Numbered from the stretch's first letter, positions 23,378 through 35,233 are shown. The stretch is 64,000 nt of DNA from Babylonia areolata (GCF_041734735.1 NC_134891.1:13238069-13302068), one strand, 5' to 3'. A program made the numbers and translations. The notes: generated from the letters alone by a model not told the origin.

Positions 23378-26300
23378 AAGCAGTACAGTAATACCTACAA
23401 TATCCAGTATCGTGATACATATAACACCTACAACATCCAGTACAGTGATACCTACAACACCTACAACTAGTACGATGACACATACAACAACCAGTACAGT
23501 GATACCTGAAACACACACAACCAGTACAATGACACCTACAACAACCAGTACAGTGATACCTACAAAACCTACAACCAGTACAATGACACCTACAACAACC
23601 AGTACAGTGATACCTACAAAACCTACAACCAGTACAATGACACGTACAACAACCAGTACAGTGATAGCTACAACACCCATAACCAGTACAATGACCCCTA
23701 CAACAACCAGTACAGTGATACCTGCAATGCCTACAACAATCAGTACAATAATACCCACAACCACTACAACACTAATACCTAAAACAACTGCAACAGCTCG
23801 TGCAATCACACCTACAACAACCAGTACAGTGATACGGACAAAACGTACAACCAGTACAATGACACCTACAACAACCAGTACAGTGATACCTACAACACCC
23901 ATAACCAGTACAATGACCCCTACAACAACCAGTACAGTGATACCTACAAAAACCAGTCCAATCATTACTTTAACACCCACAACCACTACAGTGATACCTG
24001 GAACAACCAGTACAATGATAACTTCAACACCTACAACAACTATAGTGATGCCTACAACACCTACAACAACCAGTACAATGATACATACAACACCTACAAC
24101 AACCAGTACAGTGATACCTTCAACACCTCAGAAAACCAAAACAGTTACAGCTACAGTACCTACAACAACAAGTACAGTGATACCTTCAACAGTGATACAT
24201 ACAACACCTACTACAAGCAGTACAGTAATACCTACAATATCCAGTACAGTGGTACATACAACACCTACAATATCCAGTACAGTGACATCGACTACACCTA
24301 TAACAACCAGTACAGTGATACCTACAACACCTACAACCATTACGATGACACTTACAACAACCAGTACAGTGATACCTGAAACATCCACAACCAGTACAGT
24401 GACACCTACGACAACCAGTACAGTGATACCTACAACACCTACAACCAGTACAATGACACCTACAACAACCGGTACAGTGATACCTACAAAACCTACAACC
24501 AGTACAATGACACCTACAACAACCAGTACAGTTATACCTACAACACCCATAACCAGTACAATGACCCCTACAACAACCAGTACAGTGATAACTTCATCAC
24601 CTACAACAACTATAGTGATGCCTACAACATCCACTCCACTGATCACTGTAACAGCTAAAACAACCAATACCGTGACACCTACAACTACCAGTACAGCGAC
24701 ACCTTCAACACCTACAACAACCAGTACAATGATACATACAACACCTACAACGACCAGTACAATGATATATACAACACCTACAACAACCAGTACAATGATA
24801 TATACAACAACCAGTACAGTGATACCTTCAACACCTCAGAAAACCAAAACAGTTATAGCTACAGCACCTACGAAAACGAGTACAGTGATACCTTCAACAG
24901 TGATACATACAACACCTACTACAAGCAGTACAGTAATACCTACAATATCCAGTAAAGTGGTACATACAACACCTACAATATCCAGTACAGTGACATCGGC
25001 TACACCTATAACAACCAGTACAGTGATACCTACAACACCTACAACCATTACGATGACACTTACAACAACCAGTACAGTGATACCTGAAACATTCACAACC
25101 AGTACAGTGACACCTACGACAACCAGTACAGTGATACCTACAACACCTACAACCAGTACAATGACACCTACAACAACCGGTACAGTGATACCTACAACAC
25201 CCACAACCAGTACAATGACACCTACAACAACCAGTACAGTGATACCTACAATGCCTACAACAATCAGTACAATAATACCCACAACCACCACAACCCTGAT
25301 ACCTACAACAACTGCAACAGCTCGTGCAATCACACCTTCAACAACCACGACAGTAATAACAACAAAGCATATGACAACCACTACAGTCACACCTACAACA
25401 CCTACAACCAGTACAATAACACAAACACCAGTGATACGTACAACAACCAGCACATCCACAGTGGCACCTACACTAACCAGTGCAGTGATACATACAACAC
25501 CTACTAGAAGCAGTACAGTAATACCTACAATATCCAGTATCGTGATACATATAACACCTACAACATCCAGTACAGTGATACCTACAACACCTACAACTAG
25601 TACGATGACACATACAACAACCAGTACAGTGATACCTGAAACACACACAACCAGTACAATGACACCTACAACAACCAGTACAGTGATACCTACAAAACCT
25701 ACAACCAGTACAATGACACCTACAACAACCAGTACAGTGATACCTACAAAACCTACAACCAGTACAATGACACGTACAACAACCAGTACAGTGATAGCTA
25801 CAACACCCATAACCAGTACAATGACCCCTACAACAACCAGTACAGTGATACCTGCAATGCCTACAACAATCAGTACAATAATACCCACAACCACTACAAC
25901 ACTAATACCTAAAACAACTGCAACAGCTCGTGCAATCACACCTACAACAACCAGTACAGTGATACGGACAAAACGTACAACCAGTACAATGACACCTACA
26001 ACAACCAGTACAGTGATACCTACAACACCCATAACCAGTACAATGACCCCTACAACAACCAGTACAGTGATACCTACAAAAACCAGTCCAATCATTACTT
26101 TAACACCCACAACCACTACAGTGATACCTGGAACAACCAGTACAATGATAACTTCAACACCTACAACAACTATAGTGATGCCTACAACACCTACAACAAC
26201 CAGTACAATGATACATACAACACCTACAACAACCAGTACAGTGATACCTTCAACACCTCAGAAAACCAAAACAGTTACAGCTACAGCACCTACAACAACA

Positions 26301-26966
26301 AGTACAGTGATACCTTCAACAGTGATACATACAACACCTACTACAAGCAGTACAGTAATACCTACAATATCCAGTACAGTGGTACATACAACACCTACAA
26401 TATCCAGTACAGTGACATCGACTACACCTATAACAACCAGTACAGTGATACCTACAACACCTACAACCATTACGATGACACTTACAACAACCAGTACAGT
26501 GATACCTGAAACATCCACAACCAGTACAGTGACACCTACGACAACCAGTACAGTGATACCTACAACACCTACAACCAGTACAATGACACCTACAACAACC
26601 GGTACAGTGATACCTACAAAACCTACAACCAGTACAATGACACCTCCAACAACCAGTACAGTTATACCTACAACATCCATAACCAGTACAATGACCCCTA
26701 CAACAACCAGTACAGTGATAACTTCATCACCTACAACAACTATAGTGATGCCTACAACAACCACTCCACTGATCACTGTAACAGCTAAAACAACCAATAC
26801 CGTGACACCTACAACAACCAGTACAGTGACACCTACAACACCAATAACAACCAATACAGTGATACCTACAACAACCAACAATCTACATTGGCACCTACAA
26901 TAACCAGTGCATTGATGCATACAACACCTACTACAAGCAGTACAGTGATACATACAACACCCACAA
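15466..26966 (+). repeat. Higher-order tandem array of mucin units
   Basis: The landmark CTCAGAAAACCAAAACAG recurs at about 15466, 16156, 17143, 18508, 19930, 20638, 22003, 22711, 24128, 24836 and 26258. Intervals are 690, 987, 1365, 1422, 708, 1365, 708, 1417, 708 and 1422 bp. All are multiples of three except 1417, which lost 5 bp. The 1422 form differs from 1365 by one extra 57-bp (19-codon) subunit. From 18508 a long unit plus a 708 unit forms a composite period of about 2.07-2.13 kb, repeated four times. Copies such as 17143-18366 and 20638-21861 appear identical or nearly so. This indicates very recent amplification. Confidence 0.92.
23109..26903 (+). CDS. Mucin-like Thr/Pro/Ser frame, third open block
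   Basis: Beyond the 5-bp deletion near 23089 the Thr/Pro/Ser reading resumes in another frame and stays open for about 1,264 codons to 26903. There a further small deletion (ACAACCAACAATCTAC, compared with ACAACCAGCACATCTAC elsewhere) ends it. The peptide is the same 8- and 19-residue series. It comprises the right part of the unit starting at 22711, the units starting at 24128 and 24836, and most of the one starting at 26258. It has no independent start; treat it as part of the same exon if the deletion is an assembly error or a recent allele. Confidence 0.4.
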   Translation: MIPTMPTTISTIIPTTTTTLIPTTTATARAITPSTTTTVITTKHMTTSTVIPTTPTTSTITQTPVIRTTTSTSTVAPTLTSAVIHTTPTRSSTVIPTISSIVIHITPTTSSTVIPTTPTTSTMTHTTTSTVIPETHTTSTMTPTTTSTVIPTKPTTSTMTPTTTSTVIPTKPTTSTMTRTTTSTVIATTPITSTMTPTTTSTVIPAMPTTISTIIPTTTTTLIPKTTATARAITPTTTSTVIRTKRTTSTMTPTTTSTVIPTTPITSTMTPTTTSTVIPTKTSPIITLTPTTTTVIPGTTSTMITSTPTTTIVMPTTPTTTSTMIHTTPTTTSTVIPSTPQKTKTVTATVPTTTSTVIPSTVIHTTPTTSSTVIPTISSTVVHTTPTISSTVTSTTPITTSTVIPTTPTTITMTLTTTSTVIPETSTTSTVTPTTTSTVIPTTPTTSTMTPTTTGTVIPTKPTTSTMTPTTTSTVIPTTPITSTMTPTTTSTVITSSPTTTIVMPTTSTPLITVTAKTTNTVTPTTTSTATPSTPTTTSTMIHTTPTTTSTMIYTTPTTTSTMIYTTTSTVIPSTPQKTKTVIATAPTKTSTVIPSTVIHTTPTTSSTVIPTISSKVVHTTPTISSTVTSATPITTSTVIPTTPTTITMTLTTTSTVIPETFTTSTVTPTTTSTVIPTTPTTSTMTPTTTGTVIPTTPTTSTMTPTTTSTVIPTMPTTISTIIPTTTTTLIPTTTATARAITPSTTTTVITTKHMTTTTVTPTTPTTSTITQTPVIRTTTSTSTVAPTLTSAVIHTTPTRSSTVIPTISSIVIHITPTTSSTVIPTTPTTSTMTHTTTSTVIPETHTTSTMTPTTTSTVIPTKPTTSTMTPTTTSTVIPTKPTTSTMTRTTTSTVIATTPITSTMTPTTTSTVIPAMPTTISTIIPTTTTTLIPKTTATARAITPTTTSTVIRTKRTTSTMTPTTTSTVIPTTPITSTMTPTTTSTVIPTKTSPIITLTPTTTTVIPGTTSTMITSTPTTTIVMPTTPTTTSTMIHTTPTTTSTVIPSTPQKTKTVTATAPTTTSTVIPSTVIHTTPTTSSTVIPTISSTVVHTTPTISSTVTSTTPITTSTVIPTTPTTITMTLTTTSTVIPETSTTSTVTPTTTSTVIPTTPTTSTMTPTTTGTVIPTKPTTSTMTPPTTSTVIPTTSITSTMTPTTTSTVITSSPTTTIVMPTTTTPLITVTAKTTNTVTPTTTSTVTPTTPITTNTVIPTTTNNLHWHLQ

Positions 26967-28451
26967 CCAGTACAGTGACACCTACAAAAACCAGTACAGT
27001 GATACCTACAATACCTACAACCAATACAGTGACACCTACAACAACCAGTACAATGACACCTACAACAACCAGTACAGTGATACCTACAACACCTACAACC
27101 AGTACAATGACACCTACAACAACCGGTACAGTGAAACCTACAACACCCACAACCATTACAATGACACCTACAACAACCAGTACAGTGAAGCCTACAACAC
27201 CTACAACCAGTACAATGACACCTACAACAACCAGTACAGTGATACCTACAGCATCTACAACCAGTACAATGACACCTACAACAACAGTACAGTGATACCT
27301 ACAATACCCACAACCAGTACAATGACACCTACAACAACAAGTAAAGTGATACCTACAACACCCACAACCAGTACAATGACACCTACAACAACAGTACAGT
27401 GATACCTACAACACCCACAACCAGTACAATGACATCTACAACAACCAGTACAGTGATACCTACAACACCCACAACCAGTACAATGACACCTACAACAACA
27501 GTACAGTGATACCTACAACACCCACAACCAGTACAATGACACCTACAACAACCAGTACAGTGATACCTACAACACCCATAACGAGTTCAATGATACCTAC
27601 AACAACCAGTACACTGACGCCTACAACAACCAGTACAGTTATACCTACCAACAACCAGAAAAGTGATATCGACAAAAACCACTGCACTGATCCCTGTGAC
27701 AGCTAAAACAACAGCTACAACCAGTATAGTGACATTTACAACACCTACAACAGCCACTGCAGTGATACATGCAATATCGAGTACACTGATACTTAAATCA
27801 CCTACAACATCCAGTACAGTGATAGCTACCACACCTACAACAACCAATACAGGGATACCTACAACACCTACAACAAGCAGTACAGTGATACCTACAACAC
27901 CTACAACAAGCAGTACAGTGATACCTACAACACCTACAACTAATACAATGACACCTACACACCTACAACAATCAATACAGTGATACCTACAACAAGCACA
28001 TCTACATTGGAACCTACAAAATCCAGTACAGTGATACATATACCTACTATAAGCAGTACAGTGATACCCACAAACCTACAACCAGTACAGTGACACTTAC
28101 AACAAGTACTCTGACACCCACGACAACCAGTACAGTGATACCTTCAATGCGAACAACAATCAGTACAATAACACCCACAACCACCACAACACTGATACCA
28201 ATAACAACCAGTATACTGATACCTACAACAGCTACAACAGCTAGTACAATTACACATACAACAACCACTACAGTAATAACTACAAAACCTATGACAACCA
28301 ATACAATAACACCTGCAACTTCTACAACCAGTGCAATGACACCTTTAACACTTACAACAACCAATGCATTGATACCTACAAAAACTAGCACATCTACAGT
28401 GGCACTTACAATAACCAGTGCAGTGATGCATACAACACCTACTTCAAGCAG
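26904..28451 (+). repeat. Degenerating end of the mucin repeat array
   Basis: The same Thr-rich repeat family continues, but frames are short (26888-27295 and 27663-27983 on + are examples). A variant with one base lost (ACAACAACAGTACAG) recurs at 107-bp spacing (27281, 27388 and 27495). The spacing is not a multiple of three, so the frame-breaking form was itself duplicated. I infer that this part is not under reading-frame constraint. Confidence 0.8.
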
Positions 28452-28593
28452 TAATAATAATAATAATGAATATCCGGAGAGCCCAGAGCGTTAACAAAAT
28501 TTTTGTAATACACATACATACAGTGATGCAGAAACACTTCATAACATTCATTTGCCTATACGCATCACAAAATAAACAGGTCACGCGCGCGCG

Positions 28594-28650
<57 letters not shown>

Positions 28651-28902
28651 CATTCATACCGATACAGCCCCATTCCTCTCACCATCCACCAACAATCGCA
28701 GACAGACACACAGGGCGGGAAAAAATAATCATAACAACTGTGGAAAAGGTGAGTTTTGAGAGCTGATTTGAATGAGGACAAAGACTGAGCGTGTCGGACA
28801 GAATAAGGGAGTTTGTTCCAGATGACAGGTCCATTGAAAGAGAAAGCACGTTCCCCATGGAGTTTCTTTCGCCTGTGTGATATGCGAAAAATACAAGCGT
28901 CA
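28452..28902 (-). mobile_element. 5'-truncated LINE 3' end inside the mucin array
   Basis: Mucin repeat is interrupted at 28452 by a (TAA)n run, which is the (TTA)n tail of a minus-strand LINE. The opposite end of the insert (about 28755-28870, minus strand) encodes HGERAFSFNGPVIWNKLPYS and then SLSSFKSALKTHLF. This is the common C-terminal ending of CR1/Rex1/L2-type reverse transcriptases. In between lies a 3' untranslated part with a long CG/CA run (28583-28648). Mucin repeat resumes at 28903. The copy is 5'-truncated to about 450 bp. Confidence 0.75.
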
Positions 28903-28922
28903 CAGTACAGTCATGCCTACAA

Positions 28923-29317
28923 TATTTGTATTTGTATTTCTTTTTATCACATCAGATTTCTGTGTGAAATTCGGGCTGCTCTCCCCAGGGAGAGCGCGTC
29001 GCTACACTACAGCGCCACCCTTTTTTTTTTCTTTTTTTTTCCTGCTTGTCGTTTTATTTGTTTTTCCTATTGAAGTGGGTTTTTCTAAATAATTTTGCCA
29101 GGAACAACCCTTTTGTTGCCGTGGGTTCTTTTACGTGCGCTAAATGCATGTTGCACACGGGACCTCGTCTCATCCGAATGACTAGCGTCCAGACCACCAC
29201 TCAAGGTCTAGTGGAGGGGGAGGGGGAGAAAATATCTGCGGCTGAGCCGTGATTCGAGCCAGCGCGCTCAGATTCTCACGCTTCCTAGGCGGACGCGTTA
29301 CCTCTAGGCCATCACTC
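28923..29317 (-). mobile_element. tRNA-derived SINE, MetaSINE-like (family B)
   Basis: Read on the minus strand, the element starts with a tRNA-like head. Its A box is around TGGCCTAGAGGTAACGCGT (near 29309) and its B box is GGCTCGAATCAC (near 29252-29263). A conserved central block follows (ACCCACGGCAACAAAAGGG, then CTGGCAAAATTATTTAGAAA), then an A/T tail based on AAATACAAATAC. The flanks CAGTACAGT[C/G]ATGC are mucin repeat and match on both sides, serving as a target duplication of about 20 bp with two mismatches. The second copy is at 51369-51774. The MetaSINE assignment is from memory of the central block and unverified. Confidence 0.8.
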
Positions 29318-32092
29318 CAGTACAGTGATGCATACAACATCTAGTACAGTGATACCTACAACACCTAAGACAACCAGTACAGTGATACCTACAACACCCA
29401 CAATCAGAACAGCTGCACCTACAACAACCAGGTCAGTGACACCTACAACACCTACAGTAATACATACAACACTTACAACAAACAGTACAGTAATACCTAC
29501 ACCCGCCACAACACTCATACTGAAACAGTGCACCGATATCTACAACACCGACAACAGCTAGTACAGTCAAACCCACAACAGCCAGTACAGTATCAACTAC
29601 AACACCTACGACAACCAGTACAGTAACACTACGACAACCAATAAAGTGACACCTACGACACCTACGACAACCTGTAAAGTGATACCTACAACCAGTACAG
29701 TGATACCTACAACCAGTACAGTAACACCTACAACACCCTCAACAAACAGTATAATGACAACAACGACACCTACAACAACCAATACAGTTATACCTTCAAC
29801 AACGAGAGGTTTGATATCTGCAACCTCTAGTATTGTGATACCTACAACAACCAGCACAGTCACTCCTACAACAACTAGCACAGTGACACCTACAACAACC
29901 AGCACAGTGACTCCTACAACAACTAGCACAGTGATACCTACAACAACCAGCACAGTCACTCCTACAACAACTAGCACAGTGACACCTACAACAACCAGCA
30001 CAGTGACTCCTACAACAACTAGCACAGTGATACCTACAACAACCAGCCCAGTCACTCCTACAACAACTAGCACAGTGACACCTGCAACACCTACAACAAC
30101 CAGCACAGTGATACCTACAACACCTGCAACAACCAGCACAGTGACACCTACAACACCTGCAACAACCAGCACAGTGACACCTACAACAGCCAGTACAATG
30201 ATACCTACAAAAACCAATACAATGATAACTTCAACAAGTACAGTGATACCAACAACAACCACTACACTGACCCCTGTAACAGCTGAAACAACCAGTACAG
30301 TAATACCTACAACAACCAGTACAGTGATACCTGCAATAACCGGTACAGTAATACCTACAACAACCAGTACAGTGATACTTACAACAACCAGTACAGTGAT
30401 GCCTACAACAACCATTACAGTAATACCTACAACAACCAGTACAGTAATACCTACAACAACCAGTACAGTGATACTTACAACAACCAGTACAGTAATACCT
30501 ACAACAACCAGTACAGTGATGCCTACAACATCTACAACCAGTACAATGATACCCACAACATCTACAATAGCTAGTACATTGATACTAACATATACGACAA
30601 CCAATACAGAGATACCTACAACAACCACAACTCTGATACCAATAACAACCAATACAGTGATACCTACAGTACCGACAACAGCTAGTACAGTCTCACCTTC
30701 AACAACCAGTACATTGATACCTGCAACGACGAGTACATTGATGCCTTCAACACCAACAACTAGTAAAGTCACACCTACAACACCTACAGCATCCAGTACA
30801 GTGATACACACAACAAGCAGGCATGAATACCCGCAACAAGCAGTACTAATATACCGACAACAAGCAGTACAGATATACCCACGACAAGCAATACAGACAC
30901 ACCTATGAGCAGTACAGGTATACCCACAAGAAGCAGTACTGGTATGACCAAAACAACCATTACTGGAATATCCAAAACCAGTACAGGAATACCGCCCAAC
31001 AAGCAGTACAGATATACCCCCAACAAGCAGTACAGATATATCTACAACAATCAATACAGTTATACGCACAACGGGCAACACAGATATACCTACAACAAAC
31101 AATACATGAATACGCTCAACTCTCAGTACTGGAAAACCTGCAACAAGCAGTACAGATATACCCCCAACAAGCAGTACAGATATATCTACAACAATCAATA
31201 CAGTTATACGCACAACGGGCAACACAGATACACCTACAACAAACAATACATGAATACGCTCAACTCTCAGTACTGGAAAACCTGCAACAAGCAGTACAGG
31301 TATACCCACGACAAACAGTACAGGAAAACCCGCAACAACCAACCTTCAACAACTAACACAGATACACCCACAACAACCAGTACACACATACCCACAACAA
31401 CCAGTACTGTTAAACACACAACAACCAGTATACACATACCCACAACAACCAGTACACACATACCCACAACAACCAGTACTGTTAAATCCAGAACAACCAG
31501 TATACACATACCCACAACAACCAGTACACACATACCCACAACAACCAGTACTGTTAAACCCACAACAACCAGTATACACATACCCACAACAACCAGTACT
31601 GTTAAACCCACAACAACCAGTACAGTTGAACCCACAACCAATACACACATACCCACAACAATCAGTACAAATTATACCCACAACAACCAGTACAGTTAAA
31701 CCCACAACAACCAGTACAGATATACCTACAACAACCAGTACAGTTAAACCCACAACAACCAGTACAACTTATACCCACAACAACCAGTACAGTTAAACCC
31801 ACAACAACCAGTACAGATATACCCACATCAACCAGTACAGTTAAACCGACAACAACCAGTACAAATTATACCCACAATAACCAGTACAGTTAAACCCACA
31901 ACAACCAGTACGGTTACACTTACAACAACCAGTACGCACATACCCACTCACAACAACCAGTACAGTTAAACCGACAAAACCAGTACTTAAACCCATAACA
32001 ACCAGTACACACATACCCACAACAACCAGTACACACATACCCACAACAGCCAGTACAGATATACCCACAACAAGCAATACAGGAACCTAGCA
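29318..32092 (+). repeat. Mucin-type repeat array, distal part
   Basis: Thr/Pro/Ser repeat resumes after the SINE. A clean 24-bp array at 29646-30780 reads TSTVTPTT and TSTVIPTT. From 30900 the repeat changes to ACAAGCAGTACAGATATACC types, including a 144-bp direct duplication (30997-31140 and 31141-31284). In that duplication the Thr frame carries a TGA in both copies, while a Tyr/Asn/Gln frame stays open to 31699. From 31340 the unit is ACAACCAGTACACACATACC (TSTHIPTT). The array ends at 32090-32092 with ACAGGAACC followed by TAG in the Thr frame. Whether any of it is translated is doubtful. Confidence 0.85.
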
Positions 32093-32103
32093 AGAATGTA
32101 AAC

Positions 32104-32490
32104 ATGCCAGTCAGACTTGCTCACATTCAACCAATTTTCAAACGTTTTGTGTGTAGTTTTGTTTTTGTTTTTTGTTTGTTGATGTTTTTTATTTTTATTT
32201 TTTGGTTTGTTTGGTTGGTTGGTTTGTTTTGTTGTTGTTTTTTGTGTGTGTGTTTTTTTTTTTTGTTTTTTTTTTTTTTTTTTTTTTGTTGTTGTTGTTT
32301 TGTTTTTTGTTTTGTTTTGTTTGTTGTTGTTGTTGTTTTTCTCTTTTTTTTTCCTCAAGGCCTGACTAAGCGCGTTGGGTTACGCTGCTGGTCAGGCATC
32401 TGCTTGGCAGATGTGGTGTTGCCTATATGGATTTGTCTGAACGCAGTGACGCCTCCTTGAGCTACTGATACTGATACTGATATCAACCGT
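32104..32490 (+). mobile_element. SINE-like repeat with T/G-rich middle (family D)
   Basis: The left part (about 32110-32155, with CACATTCAACCAATTTTCAA) matches 33318-33360. A T-rich (TTTGT)n-like middle follows. The right part (32355-32490, from CTCAAGGCCTGACTAAGCGC through GGTCAGGCATCTGCTTGGCA) ends in repeated CTGATA units, a SINE-type short-repeat tail. A diverged relative of the right part lies at 54304-54430. No clear tRNA boxes are visible, so the class is uncertain. Confidence 0.5.
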
Positions 32491-32518
32491 CACATCAACC
32501 TTTTTTTCAATCATGAAG

Positions 32519-32894
32519 AGACAGGCGCAATAGCCGAGTGATTAAAGCGTTGGACTTTCAATCTGAGGGTCCCGGGTTCGAATCTCAGTAACGGCGCCTG
32601 GTGGGTAAAGGCTGGAGATTTTCCGATCTCCCATGTCAACATATGTGCAGACTTGCTTGTGCCTGAACTCCCTTCGTGTGTATACGCATGCAGAAGATCA
32701 AATACGTACGTTAAAGATCCTGTAATCCATGTCAGCGTTCGGTGGGTTATGGAAACAAGAATATACCCAGCATGCACACCCCCGGAAACGGAGTATGGCT
32801 GCCTACATCGCGGGGGTAAAAACAGTCATGCACGAAGCCCACTCGTGTACATACGAGTGAACGTGAGAGTTGCAGCCCACGAACAAAGAAGAAG
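32519..32894 (+). mobile_element. tRNA-derived SINE (family A), full-length
   Basis: The tRNA-like head carries an A box TAGCCGAGTGATTAAAGCG and B box GGTTCGAATC (32575-32584). It is Ser/Leu-like because of the long variable region before the B box. A unique body follows, and the tail ends in (GAA)n. The flanking direct repeat AATCATGAAG (32509-32518 and 32895-32904) is a 10-bp target duplication. Further copies are at 38256-38610 (minus) and 57690-57808 (3' part). Confidence 0.9.
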
Positions 32895-33979
32895 AATCAT
32901 GAAGTAAACTCAGAAAGTTCTCCTCCTATGACTTCGGCGACAGATACACATTTTTGACGTTTTAATATGCACTTGATGAAGACCATCTATCCTGCTAGGA
33001 TTTAAACACTTAGGTCTCTTGGGTTATTCTGGTAATCATCTGATACTTGTTTGCAATGTCGAGGGGTTTTATGTTTCTGTATAAGCTGTTTCATTTTTTG
33101 AAAAACTTCGAAGGTGAACAAACTTGAGAAGAATTCGATAAGTGCACGCCCACCATTGCCACCATGTTTCTGTCATCTCCCTCTTTTAGAATATTTTCGC
33201 AGCATTTTAAGTCTTAATTAACTTGGGTTGTTCATTTCTTTTCCTTTCCTATGGTTGGCTCGACCTTCTGATCGTTTTTGTTTCAATTTTTCACTTTCAG
33301 CATTGCAACCTGGCATTCCTTGTTCACATCCAACCAATTTTCAAACATTTTGTGTTCTTTTTTTTTCTTCTTCTTTTTTTATACTGTATATGTACTGTTC
33401 ACTTGTATGTCTTTTCACTTATTTTCATTAGTTTTACACGTTGCTGTTTTATAATTCCTTAAAGAATCGTACTGATATCCACTCTGATCAATGTCGACAG
33501 ATTTAAAAACCACATGTCCATCATTACTGTATTGAATAGACCCCAAAACTGACTGCTGCTGATGCTGACACACTCCCAGCACTGTGGCCTTAACCTTTGG
33601 TTTGAGTGTTTCGAAAAACTGTTGTTGTTGTTTTTTTGCGACCCTTAGTGTTAAGTTGTATCTGAAATTTCGTCAGTGCTTTTTTATATGTTTGTTTTCT
33701 ATTTTGTTTTTATGTTTGTTGTTGTTTTTAATAAACAAGCAACAAATAAATGCAGGTGAAATAATCGATTTTGCGATCCAGTGACCTTGAACCACGTCAA
33801 TATCCAAACCATCTATAGTTGTCGATAGAGATAGAACTCGAATAACAAGAGTGAAAGAAATACACAAACAATATCTCATCTGGACATTTCTCCTCATTTT
33901 GAGAACAAAAATAGCGTGGAATTAATCTTTGATTAAACATTATTTACGGGGAAGCAAGATATCGCGAGTCATATATATT

Positions 33980-33981
<2 letters not shown>

Positions 33982-34059
<78 letters not shown>
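33982..34059. repeat. (GT)n(GA)n microsatellite
   Basis: About 31 GT dinucleotides followed by about 8 GA dinucleotides, uninterrupted. A plain length-variable simple repeat. Confidence 0.97.
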
Positions 34060-35233
34060 TGGCAAACAAATTGTATCCACGTGATTTAGAATTCCTTAAT
34101 TTGGTATCATATTTTACAGTTCCGTTCTTATGTGGATTTCTAAAATGATGCCATCAATTTGAAATTTATCTCAGTACCTTGTAAGTGAAAGGTGCTGGGA
34201 ACCTTATAAAGAGTCGAGAACTGGCAGATGTTTAGAGCTGCACTATCAGCGGTGTTGCTGGTAACTGGGTTACAAGCTGAAAAATGTTAATTGCTAGTTT
34301 TACATCTCTTCTAAGAATACCAAGATCTTCCATTTTCGAGGTTAGTCATTTCTAGGTGATCTTGCAGCTAATGTTTACTTTCTTTGTTGCTTGTGTATGC
34401 TTTAAGGTACTCACATATGGCTGGCAAATAAAAGGACTCAAAACTACACTGTCTGTTGTGTGCATTGTTTTCTGTACCCAGCAGTAATCAGGTTCTGTTG
34501 TTGTTTTACTTTCCTGTTCCATCTTCCGCGCCATTGCTGTCACCATAGTCAGGCTCGTTACATCGCAGTCCTAGCGAAAACAGTCCTCAGATATCACTGT
34601 CAGGTCGCCATGAAGCCACCCTTCAGAAAAGAAAGAAATCCACTGGCTATCCGTGCATGAACCAAAGCACTCACGTGTGTACCTTGCAACACTCCCTTTG
34701 GTCATCACTTCAAGGGATCGCCGAGGGACACAAGTTCGTTTTGCTGTTTTTTCCCAGTGAATTCTGAAAGTACCTGAGATCATGTTCACATTTCACCCAT
34801 TCAAATATCAGTGTCCCTTTTATGCTGGACCTTACACTTAAAACAAAGCATGTTGTCTTCAGGCCACGGACGGATGCCTACAAAAAAAAGTGTCAAAGTG
34901 AACGGTACTTCACGCATGAACTATGACGCGTCAACAGCCTGAGGTATGAATGGATTGAACGGAGGGGGAGGGGTGTGGGGGTAGGGTGGTTGGTGCTGCA
35001 ATAGGACAGAGCATCTCGAATTTCAGACAGAAATGTCGACTGTTGTGACAGAATAGTACAATATAGGCCCTAATCCGATGTGATGCCATGCGATGCCATG
35101 CAACACGATGCAATGCAGCAAGTACAGCAGTGCAGAACACAAATCTATAGCATTACTCATGCTCTTTCCGCTTCTCTTCAATTTCTGGAAAAGAAATAAA
35201 CCAAAATTTCGTGTTAAAGATTAATAAAATATA

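Noticed and set aside
14900-26500. CRISPR-like direct repeats
   Set aside because: Repeats are contiguous tandem units with no unique spacers; the sequence context is eukaryotic.
5164-26953. Long minus-strand frames rich in Val/Ile/Leu/Gly (for example 5164-7959, 9664-13278, 17143-18366 and 24836-26116)
   Set aside because: They are the antisense of the Thr/Pro/Ser repeat. Their unit (VVVGVTVL) is the complement of ACAACAACCAGTACAGTGATACC-type DNA, and they stay open only because the repeat contains no antisense stops in that frame.
32531-32584. Possible tRNA gene (good A and B boxes)
   Set aside because: The fold lacks a complete acceptor stem and mature tRNA end, and the sequence continues into a SINE body with a tail and target duplication.
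32511-32777. Small frames over 32511-32907, 38148-38591 and 57460-57900 that look alike
   Set aside because: They are translations of SINE family A copies, not genes.
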